DNA from: Owenia fusiformis
Lineage: Eukaryota > Annelida > Polychaeta > Sabellida > Oweniidae
Assembly: GCA_903813345.2 (NCBI GenBank)
Contig: CAIIXF020000001.1
Coordinates: 50,611,885 to 50,675,884 of the forward strand
Direction: 5' to 3'
DNA: 64,000 nucleotides
Positions 1 through 14,400 of this stretch are shown here, one piece after another. The position numbers and the translations under genes are program-made. Position 1 is the first letter of the stretch, and each line of letters begins with the position of its first letter. Under the pieces are notes generated by a model, which was given only the letters and a program-made list of their open reading frames with translations, was not told the DNA's origin and ran no database searches.

Positions 1-1091
1 TGAAATGTTTTTTATGTTATGATGTCATAAGAATCATTCAAACAAAAAACATAAAATTGAGTGGTTGAGTTTTTTGAGTTTTTATGGCTTTTAAGTACAT
101 TTCTTTTTATAGGATAACACTAGATATGTCAGTCAAAATAAGCATGTCAAAAATCTCATAAAAAGAGTCAATGTGTATAAACGTGACAAACTAATATTTA
201 TCTAAATAGACTTTCTAACACTTTGAAAATGCTTACAAACATAATTGCTTAACTTAACAAGGATTGAAATAATGTCGCGTTGTGAGAACCGTTGTTCGGG
301 ATGTCGGAACTGATGATCGCGTTAGTAGAAGTCTAGCAAGCCTGAATCTGTATATAACACTTGTAAGGAAAAGTTAGATTCACTTTGACTGATTGAGATG
401 ATATAAAGCATGGCATTTGAGAATGAATGACCTTATAAATCAATAGACTTGATGGTACTAGGTTGACTGATCACCATACTTGCTGTCTATATGGCAAGAT
501 GCTCTCTTATTAATTATCATTGAATGAACTTCACTCAAGATTAATGTTTTTCACCCTGAATTATGGTAAAGATAAAGGGATTACTCTAAATGAGGTTCAG
601 GATATGAGGATTATCTCCTGCACAATTTAATTTATTTGCCCAAAGGCGCTAGGTTACAAGACCAAATATGTTATATTGGCCAAGGGATGTTCTACGTATC
701 TAATATTTCTTAAACTGTTTATCAAAAATTAGAAAAATATATTATGAAACACAAGCTGCACCCAAAGTCCAATAGTAAGGTTTAAAATAGTTCATTTAAG
801 TGTCACTCATATATAATTTACATTAAACCAATTAAAATATATATATAAAATGGGTAAAAATGTACCCCTCCAGCCGTTGCCGACACTGTGGATAGAATCA
901 TAATAAAAATAGTTTCCACTGTTTGAACACATGATATCCTAGCTAGCATGTAAACATTGCACTCACACCTAATTAAACAATATGTCTCTCAAGTTACATT
1001 GTCAAAAGAAGGATGCAATGTTGACATGAAAGTGAAAACATCATACAATATCTCATATCATTACAATAAATATGAAAGCAGAAGCGCTCTA

Positions 1092-2211
<1,120 letters not shown>

Positions 2212-2287
2212 CGTCCCCTGACTGTCGCTGACTATATTGCAGTCCACTGTCGATGATGGGGTAGGACTACCACTAGTTAAAAGATAT

Positions 2288-3249
2288 CTGAAAATATAAA
2301 TAGAACATACAGTACTGACATGAGATCATTTCAAATGGTTTAGATTACAGTTTTTAACTGTTTCTGAAACAAGAATCTGTCTTACTTTGTCTTAACATCG
2401 CTGATTCAGAATTCAAACGTTGTAGGTCTCACCTTGTTTTACCTTGGATGTCTAGTCTGAGAAAAAATGAATTTGAGTGTTCTTGTGTAAGCTCAGAGGA
2501 CTAATATCACATGATAAAACATGAGAAGCTATTTCAGAAAGTGCCATTAATAAGTATAAAGTGAAAGTGATAATGATGATTCCATTTCTGCTTTGATTCA
2601 TTTCTGATTTACAATTCAGTTATATAGTCTATACTTGTCAAACATGTGAGACCAAGTAATACTGAGAGGTAGCAGGTTTTCATACATATTGCTAAAAGTG
2701 TAATTATAATTAGTCCAAATGTCATCAGTGTGGACCAAATATTCTTTCAGGGGCAATGAATATTCAAAAATCAATGATCTGATTGTTTAGTTGTTTATTT
2801 TTTACTTAGTTGATTCATTAAGAACACCTACATATAACTTTTAAATTGATTTAAGTCGAAAAAATGAAAATATGTAGATCATTTATTGGTCTGATCATCA
2901 TGAATCATTAGTCTATATGAATTGAGTCATTAACACTAATAAATAGGCAAGATATTAAAATACTGAGAGGCAGAAAAAAACTGTAGTTTTACAAAATAAC
3001 AATTATCCAGTTTTCATTATGCATATATTTTTGTTAATTTCTATTCTGTATAACTAGGCTTTGGACAAGAAAACGACCAGAAATATTCAGGGACATGGGA
3101 TATCTTGGTGAGGTATAGATATTTCCCTCAGGATAAACTGTACACATAAAACATCCCAGTTCATACCTTATTAATAATATGAAAGATCAGCAATATCTAC
3201 TTGATTATTCTTTTCAGATGGTTAACTTCATAATACATATCATATCTAT
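2288..3249. other. SPOP intron sequence, no gene seen
   Basis: AT-rich intronic sequence between the SPOP start-codon exon and the 50-bp minisatellite. I see no open coding exon, RNA gene or delimited transposon. Confidence 0.6.
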
Positions 3250-3261
3250 CTATTTCCAAAT

Positions 3262-5415
3262 AAAAAGGAAGACTGTTATCTCCATGTTAGAACAGGGTAA
3301 CATGATTTGTTTAACTGGGAGACTGTTATCTCCATGTAAGAACAGGGTAACATGACTTGTTTAACTGGAAGACTGTTATCTCCATGTCAGAACATGGTAA
3401 CATGACTTGTTTAACTGGAAGACTGTGATCTCCAAGTAAGAACAGGGTAACATGACTTGTTTAACTGGAAGACTGTGATCTCCATGTAAGAACATGGTAA
3501 CATGACTTGTTTAACTGGAAGACTTTGATCTCCATGTAAGAACATGGTAACATGACTTGTTTAACTGGAAGACTGTGATCTTTATGTAAGAACATGGTAA
3601 CATGACTTGTTTAACTGGAAGACTGTGATCTCCAAGTAAGAACAGGGTAACATGACTTGTTTAACTGGAAGACTGTGATCTCTATGTAAGAACATGGTAA
3701 CATGACTTGTTTAACTGGAAAACTGTGATCTCTATGTAAGAACATGGTAACATGACTTGTTTAACTGGAAGACTATGATCTCTATGTAAGAACATGGTAA
3801 CATGACTTGTTTAACTGGAAAACTGTGATCTCTATGTAAGAACATGGTAACATGACTTGTTTAACTGGAAGACTGTTATCTCCATGTAAGAACAGGGTAA
3901 CATGACTTGTTTAACTGGAAGACTGTGATCTCCATGTTAGAACATGGTAACATGACTTGTTTAACTAGAAGACTGTGATTTACATGTAAGAACAGGTGAA
4001 CATCACTTGTTTAATTACAAGACTGTGATCTCCATGTAAGAACAGGGTAACATGACTTGTTTTACTGGAAGACTGTGATCTCCATGTTAGAACAGGGTAA
4101 CATGACTTGTTTAACTGGAAGACTTTGATCTCCATGTAAGAACAGGGTAACATGACTTGTTTAACTGGAAGACTGTGATCTCCATGTAAGAACAGGGTAA
4201 CATGACTTGTTTAACTGGAAGACTGTGATCTCCATGTAAGAAGAGGGTAACATGACTTGTTTAACTGGAAGACTGTGATTTACATGTAAGAACAGGGTAA
4301 CATGACTTGTTTAACTGGAAGACTGTGATCGCCATGTAAGAACAGGGTAACATGACTTGTTTAACTGGAAGACTGTGATCTCCATGTAAGAACAGGGTAA
4401 CATGACTTGTTTAACTGGAAGACTGTGATCTCCATGTAAGAACAGGGTAACATGACTTGTTTTACTGGAAAACTGTGATTTACATGTAAGAACAGGGTAA
4501 CATGACTTGTTTAACTGGAAGACTGTGATCGCCATGTAAGAACAGGGTAACATGACTTGTTTAACTGGAAGACTGTGATCTCCATGTAAGAACAGGGTAA
4601 CATGACTTGTTTAACTGGAAGACTGTGATCTCCATGTAAGAAGAGGGTAACATGACTTGTTTAACTGGAAGACTGTGATTTACATGTAAGAACAGGGTAA
4701 CATGACTTGTTTAACTGGAAGACTGTGATCGCCATGTAAGAACAGGGTAACATGACTTGTTTAACTGGAAGACTGTGATCTCCATGTAAGAACAGGGTAA
4801 CATGACTTGTTTAACTGGAAGACTGTGATCTCCATGTAAGAAGAGGGTAACATGACTTGTTTAACTGGAAGACTGTGATTTACATGTAAGAACAGGGTAA
4901 CATGACTTGTTTAACTGGAAGACTGTGATCGCCATGTAAGAACAGGGTAACATGACTTGTTTAACTGGAAGACTGTGATCTCCATGTAAGAACAGGGTAA
5001 CATGACTTGTTTAACTGGAAGACTGTGATCTCCATGTAAGAAGAGGGTAACATGACTTGTTTAACTGGAAGACTGTGATTTACATGTAAGAACAGGGTAA
5101 CATGACTTGTTTAACTGGAAGACTGTGATCGCCATGTAAGAACAGGGTAACATGACTTGTTTAACTGGAAGACTGTGATCTCCATGTAAGAACAGGGTAA
5201 CATGACTTGTTTAACTGGAAGACTGTTATCTCCATGTAAGAACATGGTATCATGACTTGTTTTACTGGAAAACTGTGATCTCCATGTAAGAATAGGGTAA
5301 CATGACTTGTTTAACTGGAAGACTGTGATCTCCAAGTAAGAACAGGGTAACATGACTTGTTTAACTGGAAGACTTTGATCTCCATGTAAGAACAGGGTAA
5401 CATGACTTGTTTAAC
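3262..5415. repeat. 50-bp minisatellite with 200-bp higher-order period
   Basis: About 43 tandem copies of a 50-bp unit (GACTGTGATCTCCATGTAAG, then AACAGGGTAACATGACTTGT, then TTAACTGGAA). The left part is divergent. From about 4221 to 5270 the units fall into a fixed four-unit order, told apart by the words TACATG, GCCATG, TCCATG and TCCATG+AAGAGG, giving a 200-bp higher-order repeat in four to five copies. It lies in the presumed first intron of SPOP. Two 80-codon open frames inside it are by-products of the repeat. Confidence 0.97.
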
Positions 5416-5420
5416 TAGAA

Positions 5421-8400
5421 CAGTTCAATCACCTGGGAGTCTTATGTTTACATCTTTTTTAATGATTATTCACAATGCTATATATTATGAGGATATGACA
5501 ATATGTAAATAAAATGTAAATTATCTTCGACTGTTCAAAATATCTATTTGAACTGCAAATTCTATTGCGAACATGATAAAAAACATGTGTCATTACATAC
5601 ATCTATATAATTTATATATATCTTGTACAGGACAGGATGTTGCTACATAACAGCCATGATCCACCAAGGTATTTTACCCAAGTGAAGGAATATATACCCT
5701 GAGAAACGAGAAGTGAAAGTAATGGTTCTCAAGTAGACCCGAATGGTGGATAATTTTTAAGAAATTACAATTACTGATACCAAATAAGGTAATGGTAGAG
5801 TATGTAAAATTTGAGTTAGAACACATGGAACAATTACAGATTGAGGCAATTATCTCAATTCCAAGTGGGTTGGAAATTCCAGGGTTCAAAAAACTTGGCA
5901 AACATCTATGAAAGACAACAATTACTCACAGGCCCCCCTTCACAAAGAACAAACCAAACAACCATTAATATTTCTTTATTTTCTTGATTAATTCATAAAT
6001 AAATCAATATCATCTATGATTCTTATTATAACAAACTCAGCTTTATTAAATTTATAACCAATCGATTTATATTTTCTGTGAATTGACATGAAAATTGATA
6101 TGATTGAAGTCTTTGAAATGACTGACATATCACAAAATGGAGATGTTGGTGCTATCTATTCACTTATAGCTCATCAGTGGGGAGAAAAAGTAATCAATAG
6201 AATAAAGGATATAGGACAACCTTTCAAATAGCTTGTCATGTTTCCATCAACACAGTCAATGTCCTCTACACTTAATTCCATACTTTCGAGGAGAATGCCC
6301 TCATATAAATGCCAACAACATCAAATTGCAATTACCGGTAATACTGTTTTAAGTGTTGATAAATCTATGATGTTCCAAGAAATTGGATTTAAGACATGAT
6401 TTATACTTGATTTGATTCTATGCTTGTTTAGTACTTTAGATCTGGTCAATGATATTAATTGAACCCCTTGATAGTGAATATGTAATCTAGAGATACACGA
6501 GTATTTGATAAAAAATAAAACGTGAAATGAAGTCACATTCTTGGTAACTGTAATGTTGACATAGCCATTAAATTCACAATGAATTTATCATAGCAGCATG
6601 CCACTTAGATCTGCACTAGATTACCCATTTTTATCATTTGTAGCCCTGAACTTTCCGCATATTCAGTTATGATATCATGACAAAAATATGGGAGATTGAG
6701 ATAATGAATATAGTAGTCATTTGTTACAAGGCTAATTTAGCTCTGGATTATAAAGAAAATTGGGTGCTAACTTCACTGTATTCTGATAATTTACTTTTCA
6801 AACTTGACCCTGAGCATCAATTTACTTGTGTTGTCCTTTTACATGTTTATTCTCCTTACCAGAGTAGAGTTCTTTAAAATGTGTTAAGTCACTAATACAG
6901 TAAAAAGTTGTAGCATCTTTTTTCGAGTGGTGTTCAGCATCTACATTTGGTTTCTGTAACAAAGTGTTACACTTTTGTAATTTCAACTAGGTAGTAACAT
7001 TTTGGTGTGACATTTTTCAATAGATTTAAGTTGGCAAGGTTTGGTACAACTTAACTGACAAAATGAAAATAAATATTAAGGTCCTTTGACTGAATTATAC
7101 AATCTATATTATAATCATAGTTTTCCAGTTTGGACAAAGATCAAAGTAAAACAAGCTAAAATAAAAAGAAATAGGAAATGTAGATGGAATGCGGAATTTA
7201 TATGTTTTTACTTGCTGTGAAAAAGTGGAGAATATGTTTATTAATAACCCAGATGCCAGAAGGTAGTTACCAGTTTCACCACCACATGGCTAATTCGGTC
7301 AGATAACATGGCAGATATAGTAGAAAGTTCCCTCAAACCTGAATATTCATCTTTCATATAACCCTTATATATCTGACAGATATACAAATGAAAACAAGTC
7401 CAGTAAAATATTATCTGTCCAATACAAGAAGACATATTTCATTTTTGATAATTTGTAAAATGGGGTCTATTGGAAATCGACCCGACCGAGAAGTCACATT
7501 TTCAATGAAATTAAATTTTCTTAGTTGATGAACAACTTTTGATTTCAAATATGATGTCACTTTGACTGAATTTTGAATATTTTAATGACATAAATCAAAA
7601 TTATTTCTACTCTCATCTAGTTTATCGAATAGCCTATTGGTTAACAGGGCAGTGACACATTCAGCAACAACACTAATCAGAAAAAAATACACAAAGAAAT
7701 AAACAAACATATTAATAAATGGTTCATACAGTGTACTTTTAGATCAAGATTTCTCAATAATCTCTTGATAAATCATCCTAAAATCTGAAATAAGAAATCT
7801 CATACCATCAAAACAAGCTTCCAATAATATGCGAAAGGTTATCTAAGTGAAGACTAGCTTGCCAACTATGTAAGTCGGTCACACATGTTATTTGGCAGGT
7901 TTTTGCCATTAGTCTACCAGTGAGGTCATATTGACAAATACCTGCAACCTGCTACTTCAGTGTGATCATACCCCACCTGCTCTCTGTACATTGAAAACCA
8001 TTCGCTAACACAGTTTTTATAGCACTAAAGAATCCTGACACCCTATAATGGTAAACATGAGTTATGGTATCAGGCTGAACTATGTAGCGCATGTACTTTA
8101 TTGCTAGAGGAAATCAATCTTTATTTTTTCTGTCTAAAAAATCTTCACTACAAAACTTTTGAGCACAAATATTCAAAAGTAGGAAAAGAATTGGGAGGTA
8201 TATCACATCAGTCGAGATTTATATCAAATTATTGCAGATAATAATTGTATATTGATTACTTTTAAATTGAACCATACTTGACATCATATGACATCAAATT
8301 ATTTTGTAGACTTAAAATACATTTCTATTAATATGATCCTTGGCCTAAACACGTGTTATATATATCTTTGAGATAAAAAGCATACATGTAAGGCATCGGG

Positions 8401-11400
8401 ATTTGAAACTGGTTTCTGGCTAAATATCTTTCTAAAGGAGGGTATCCAGAATGGTTCACAGATAAGGAAAAAAACAAAGCTTTTTCAAAAGTTGACAACA
8501 TTTAGTCATTATCTAGATAAAAAATATTGTCAAAAAATCAAGTTTTATATTCAACACATATTATATGATCAAAATTAATAGTAATTTCAATACGATATTG
8601 TCTCAAACAAAATCAAGTAAACAAGTCTGAACGTCATTTTCTAATCAATATTCCTAAAATATGACATAAAGACGCTGGACATGACTTATTATAAGATCAG
8701 TTTAAAAATATTTACAATAAATAAATTCAATATCAAGTTTATTTTATTCTGATCTTGCTTAACATTTAGAGTATTATTAATAACTGTCATTCAATTAATA
8801 TAGAGGTCAACATAACTATGTCAATTTCTAGGATAGGAACTCATCCATTTTCAGCTGTTAATTTGTCTAAAAGGTTTGCAGGGATCTATCAGTTGAAAAA
8901 TAGAGTGATGAAAGATATATGTACAGAACATAAAATCACTGAGTGAGTTCTTGAGAACAGCAGTTTATGCTAGGAATATTTGGAAGAACCAGATAAAAGG
9001 AAACAACTTTCCTAAAATTTGTATTTTTTCATCTCACGTCATTCTTTCTCATGCCTTAATTCTCTAGAAATCCAAATATATTTTTGTAATCAAATTAATA
9101 AATGTGCATATCTACAATTTAGAACCAATGGCAAGGGAGTTCCTTGCAATTCTCATCATCGCATTTAGAAATTACAAGTATGTAAAACCTTCATTACTCC
9201 ACACAATAGCAATAAGTTATACTAAGAAACGGTTAAACCTGTTTAATCTGAACGCCTCTGGCATCAGCCACATCAGTCACATTTCAAGGTTTTTGCAATA
9301 TGTAGGTCAATGAGAGATTACAAATTTGGGACAAAGAAAACGTGTTCACATTGAGAGGTGTTTTAATTAGAGAGGTGTTCAGATATACATGTTTTACAAT
9401 ATACTATTAAACAAGCTCCATATTTTTTTGAGATAATAAGGGACGAACTGCATTAATAATTCTAATCTCATCCACAGTTCAAGGGAATTCATATCCATAT
9501 ATTTATATATATTCTATGGACATTTATTAAAAGTATGATTCCCATCTTGCTCATATAGGCATAGGCTGGCATTTTACTAGCATAGTCTAGATTAGAAAAA
9601 CTTTGTACAAAGCATTAAAAGACACCCAAAAGACTAGGGCCTATATTTACAAAGGCATCAAAGTTTTTTTAAACAAACATATGTGGATAAAAAATAAATC
9701 TATTTACCCATAGCTAAGGTAACAGGTGAATACCCTAAGGTGTAAACAAATTTTCTTGGAAATTTCCAGACATAAATTAACCTAGATAGCCTTATTCTCC
9801 AAAGCAGGGATCCTCGATAGAGATACTCATCTTCTAAAGAGAAGAGTGACCGAAAAAATCTAAGACTGGTATTATAAAAAATTCATAACCATTGTAGCCT
9901 AGCCCATAAGTTGACACTCATAAGTGCAAGTTTAAGTTTTTGGTTTGAAATCTGCTGAAAATATAATAAATTGAAAAATGAATGCCATAGCAACAGTTTC
10001 CATGGCATTAGAGATTATTCATCCTTGGTCACCATGCCGATCACTATGTTCTATCAAGATGTAGATTATTTACAGATTTAGAGTTTGATCTATATTTCAG
10101 AGAGCGATGGCTGGTACAGGACACATAATATAACAGACCAGATCGGGGTGATCCAGATCGGTATGACATGAAATGATGATATCATGGCCCGCATCCTACT
10201 CCAAGAAACATCTAAACCAGACTGTTCTAATTTACAAATAAAATGTAAACAGACTATGGGGATATGAAATAGCAGCTTTCAAGTCTGACCTTTTTATAAA
10301 CACTGCAATAAATAACAAAAAAAATTGGGAAAAGATCACAAAGATATAAGCAGACCAGATCATCAGAGCTGTTATATCTCAGAAACACCAAAACATCTCA
10401 AACTGATTAAGAGCATAATCAAATGTTACCTCATTCTTAGATAACAATAGATTGAAGATGATGTTGATGATTCAAAGTAAAAGAATGTCCTTTTGACACT
10501 ATGCACTTTTCACCCCTATCTTTACGTTGGTGCCGTTGCCATCATTGAAAATAACTCATTCTGTACATACAGGAGTTATTTTCTTATTATATGCCATTGA
10601 AATGTATAACATCAGATATCTTATATACTATGAAAAAGAGTCACTGAAAATTGATATCAAATAACAAAAGGAATATTTTTAAGATAATCTCATCAAGGAT
10701 TTAAAATCCCCATAATTTTCACAGTATTGATTGGCCAGTTGAGGTCACCTGACTGATGAGGTCATTTGAGGGCAAGAGGGAAGATGTCCTGAACTATGGT
10801 GAAAGCAAGGATCATTATCAGGTCATTATAATTAGGTTCATATCCTCAGAGATCATTTCAGATGTTAGCATCAAAACAACTTCAACGCAAATGCTCTTGC
10901 AACAATTTTATATCTGTATCAATACATGAAGCTGATCTTTGTATATACTCTTTAATAATTAAGAGACAATCCTTTGATATTTATACAGTATACACAGTCT
11001 ACAATATTCTTTGATCATATCCAGGGAGAGTTGGGGGAGTAGTTTTTCACCATTTGAGCAGTTTTCACTTGATTTTAGGCAAAAATTATCAAATGTGAAC
11101 TTCCCTTGGAATTTTTCAGAAAGTGAACCACCCTTGGTAAAAGCTGGATATGGGCCTGTAGCCTACACCCAAATTATATTAAGTGCATATAAGTAGCTAA
11201 CATTTATTTCAAATTTTCATATAAACTCTAATAAAAGGTCATGAACATTTGATATTATTTAGACTCTAGCATCAACACTGGTAAATAATTTAAAATATAA
11301 GGAGGTTCTAAATGGCTAGATGATTGTGGTTAAGTTATATGATGGTCAGTTCTGTAAAGCTGTTTTTTTGGCACAGCTATATATTATGCGGTGCTATCTG

Positions 11401-14400
11401 TGCTATCTGATAAAACGCAATTTACCTTAACAGACCATTTTGAGGAAACTATCAAATTAACGTTACATATGTGGTAAAACTTTCATCAGGAGTAAATGGT
11501 TAGTTCAATCTATCCATGTACTTTTTGTCACGTGTCATGTTGGACTTGTGCGACAGTAGGCCAAGTATACCTAATTAATATAGCAGTCTTATTTCCAGAA
11601 CATGTGACCCCCTTCCCACATACCTCATATTCATATCAAAGAGGTAAGTAGATAGACAGAGGGTCCAGAGACTTCGGGGAAGGTCTCACCAGGCATGATT
11701 TTTGATTTTTCTCAATTTAATAAAACTGTGTTTTCTCATTATACAAGTAGATGTAGAAATCAGGTTAGTACCGTCACATCCTTGGTCCAATTCCAAGTGT
11801 ATTTCACTTTCTTCTGAACTGAAATAGCAATGAAGCCTTCTGATGAAGGATATGTATGTCAGTGCTAAGTCAAAACCTACACATGATTTCCTAGAAATTA
11901 TCACTGCTATTAAACAGCTTCAGATCAAACTGACCTCATATTTCAAAATGAGCTTATAACATATTATGATACAGTACCACAAATTAATGATATTATAACA
12001 CCTATTAATCGCATCTTGAACACAAAGAAAAGCTTGCTCAAGGATCTTCATAGAAATGTCTGCCATGATAGCCATCATATAATGAAGATTGATATGAAAA
12101 GGGGATTAGCCTCGGCATTAACAGTCATTTTTCTGAGATGTTGTAAATGCGCCTAGAAAAGGCAAAAGCTTTCAGATTAATGCTCTTGTTATTGGATTAA
12201 TGAATCCATTATGGTGGTTTATGATTAGAAATTTATTACAATTCACTTGGCCTAATGCATTTTGTTAGATGAAATAACTTACGTATGAGTTTCCAAAAAG
12301 TTTATAAAGTTTGCAACTGTTATATGAAAAAAAATTGTTCTAATGATAAATTATATTCAAAACTTAAAAAACCTTCCCCCAAAGAAAAGACAAAACAATA
12401 TGTTTAAAAGAAATAAATCGTGTCAATGAGAAAAATTAATTAGCAGATCAAGTACTAGATGTTTGTTTTTCACTGGTTTTGCAGATACTAATAAAGACAA
12501 TGCCTTCATGCAGCCTTCATCATCCGACAGTGAGAATCAATTTCCTTGTCAATATCCCCCTCCCTTGTTTAATTTCCTATGGGAGTTAGGGTTATCAATC
12601 AACTATTATATGTATATATCTATATTAATTACTGAACTTAACTCCTTACACTTCTTCCCATTTCTAACAAGACATAGTTCATGTACAGTTCATGCACAGT
12701 TCATTAGTTCATTGATGGTTCAATATAGAGATATCAAAATAAAAAGTAATTACCGAAACATCAATCAAGATACAAAAATAAGAGAAGAACATGAAGAGAT
12801 CAAAGCTATATTGAAACCTGTCATCATGGTATGCTACAAAACAATGGAGTTAACATGTTCTGGTATTATCTATTCTATTATCTATTCTAGTTATCTAGTC
12901 ACATTTGTTTCTCTTATTTGCCATTTTCCTAATCAATTCAGTTTGCACGCTACTTCAAGAAGGACAATGTATTATCTTTCACAGTTGTTTCCTTATTTAG
13001 CTTTGAACATGTACATTATAAGTAAGATTATCCTGCTGGATAATATTTTTTCATAAAACTTTCATTGATCTGTGAACTTATGGGAATATTTATCCACAAT
13101 GTATTTTTTAAACCAAGAAACTCATCAATATCTGAATATTTTTAGTCATAAAATCTAATTTTATTTTCGTAATTTTTCTCATTTTCAAATGAGGCAACTG
13201 ATAATGTTACATATAACATTACAGAAAAGTGAACCACACCACGGCAACGGACAGCAAAACTATTAAACGTGATAGATTACCATTTTTTGGACTGTAAATA
13301 TGTTGATATCTTAAACATATTGTACAAACAGTTAGTGCAAGCAGTCAATACTTGGTAAAACTGAAGACATAAATTATTCCTACAGTACACCACTGTCAGT
13401 TGGTCTTCCCCTTTTAGTACAAATTTCAAGAAAGGATCCTGTTACAAATACCTCTACAGAATGGCAGATTTATGTGTGTCAATTTTTACAGTGAACAAGT
13501 ACTAGTACATGTAGTTGCCGGACATCATGCCATATGAGCGACGACCTTAGTCTGTAAATGAAACTACTTGACCTCATTTCAGACTGTTTCTAGCACTGAC
13601 TTGCTAAATGCATATCAGACTTGGCACAAATCAAAACTTGTAAAAAGTGATTTCTTTGAAACCTAAGATTATCCTTAGTTGGTTAATGAAGCCTTTCTTA
13701 ATTGACTATATTTTAATATTGTGTTTGATACAGGTATGTAGCACACTGTCATAAAAAACCTTTTTTACTAGATTTCTTAGGATATTATATTGACACAATT
13801 AATACAGTGTATTCAGGTACTACATGTATTGTATTATACTGTATAATTTAATATGTCAATCTTTTTTAGAAATAGTTTTTCTCACAATGTATTTTTGTGT
13901 ACTTTTAAAAACTAAGTTGAATAAATAGGCACCCTTAACATGTTGACATCCTAGGTAAAACTGGGATTACCTGAATATAAAAAAGTTGAGAGTCTGCATT
14001 CAGCAATGATATAGCAGTCCAAAATTAAGAAAAGCCTCAAGGTCGCCTTATGGCACACATCTTTTTTCTATAAGCCGAAGAGTAACTGAAAAATTATAGC
14101 AATAAGACACACCTTGACCATACATGCAGTCACAGTACCGTCCCTGTGAGGCTGCCTTGGTATTTCTAGAATACTTATGGCTATCACAAAGATGCCCCAA
14201 TGTGACTGTGCATCATCACTTCAAATGCCATCAAGTATGTGACCTTGGAAAAACTAGACTGTGCCCTATAATTAAAATCGCAAATGTGACTCTCATGAGG
14301 CATTAATAGATAGATTTGAAGGTCAAATCTTAACTCAGATTTGAACTTCTGAAAAAAATTGAAAAAAAAAAATTGAAGTCAGTATAAACAGTATTTGGTA

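Noticed and set aside
4311-5353. Two 80-residue repeated frames with motif like MLPCSYMEITVFQLNKSCYP
   Set aside because: They are translations of the 50-bp minisatellite without ATG-led gene context.
3262-5415. CRISPR-like regular repeats
   Set aside because: There are no unique spacers: the whole 50-bp period repeats, as in a minisatellite, and the surrounding genes are animal genes.
12463-13056. 197-codon open frame on the plus strand
   Set aside because: It starts at TTG rather than ATG, has AT-driven composition (many Ile, Ser, Tyr), no recognisable domain and no clear splice context. It is longer than expected by chance, so a protein search would be decisive, but I would not call it a gene.
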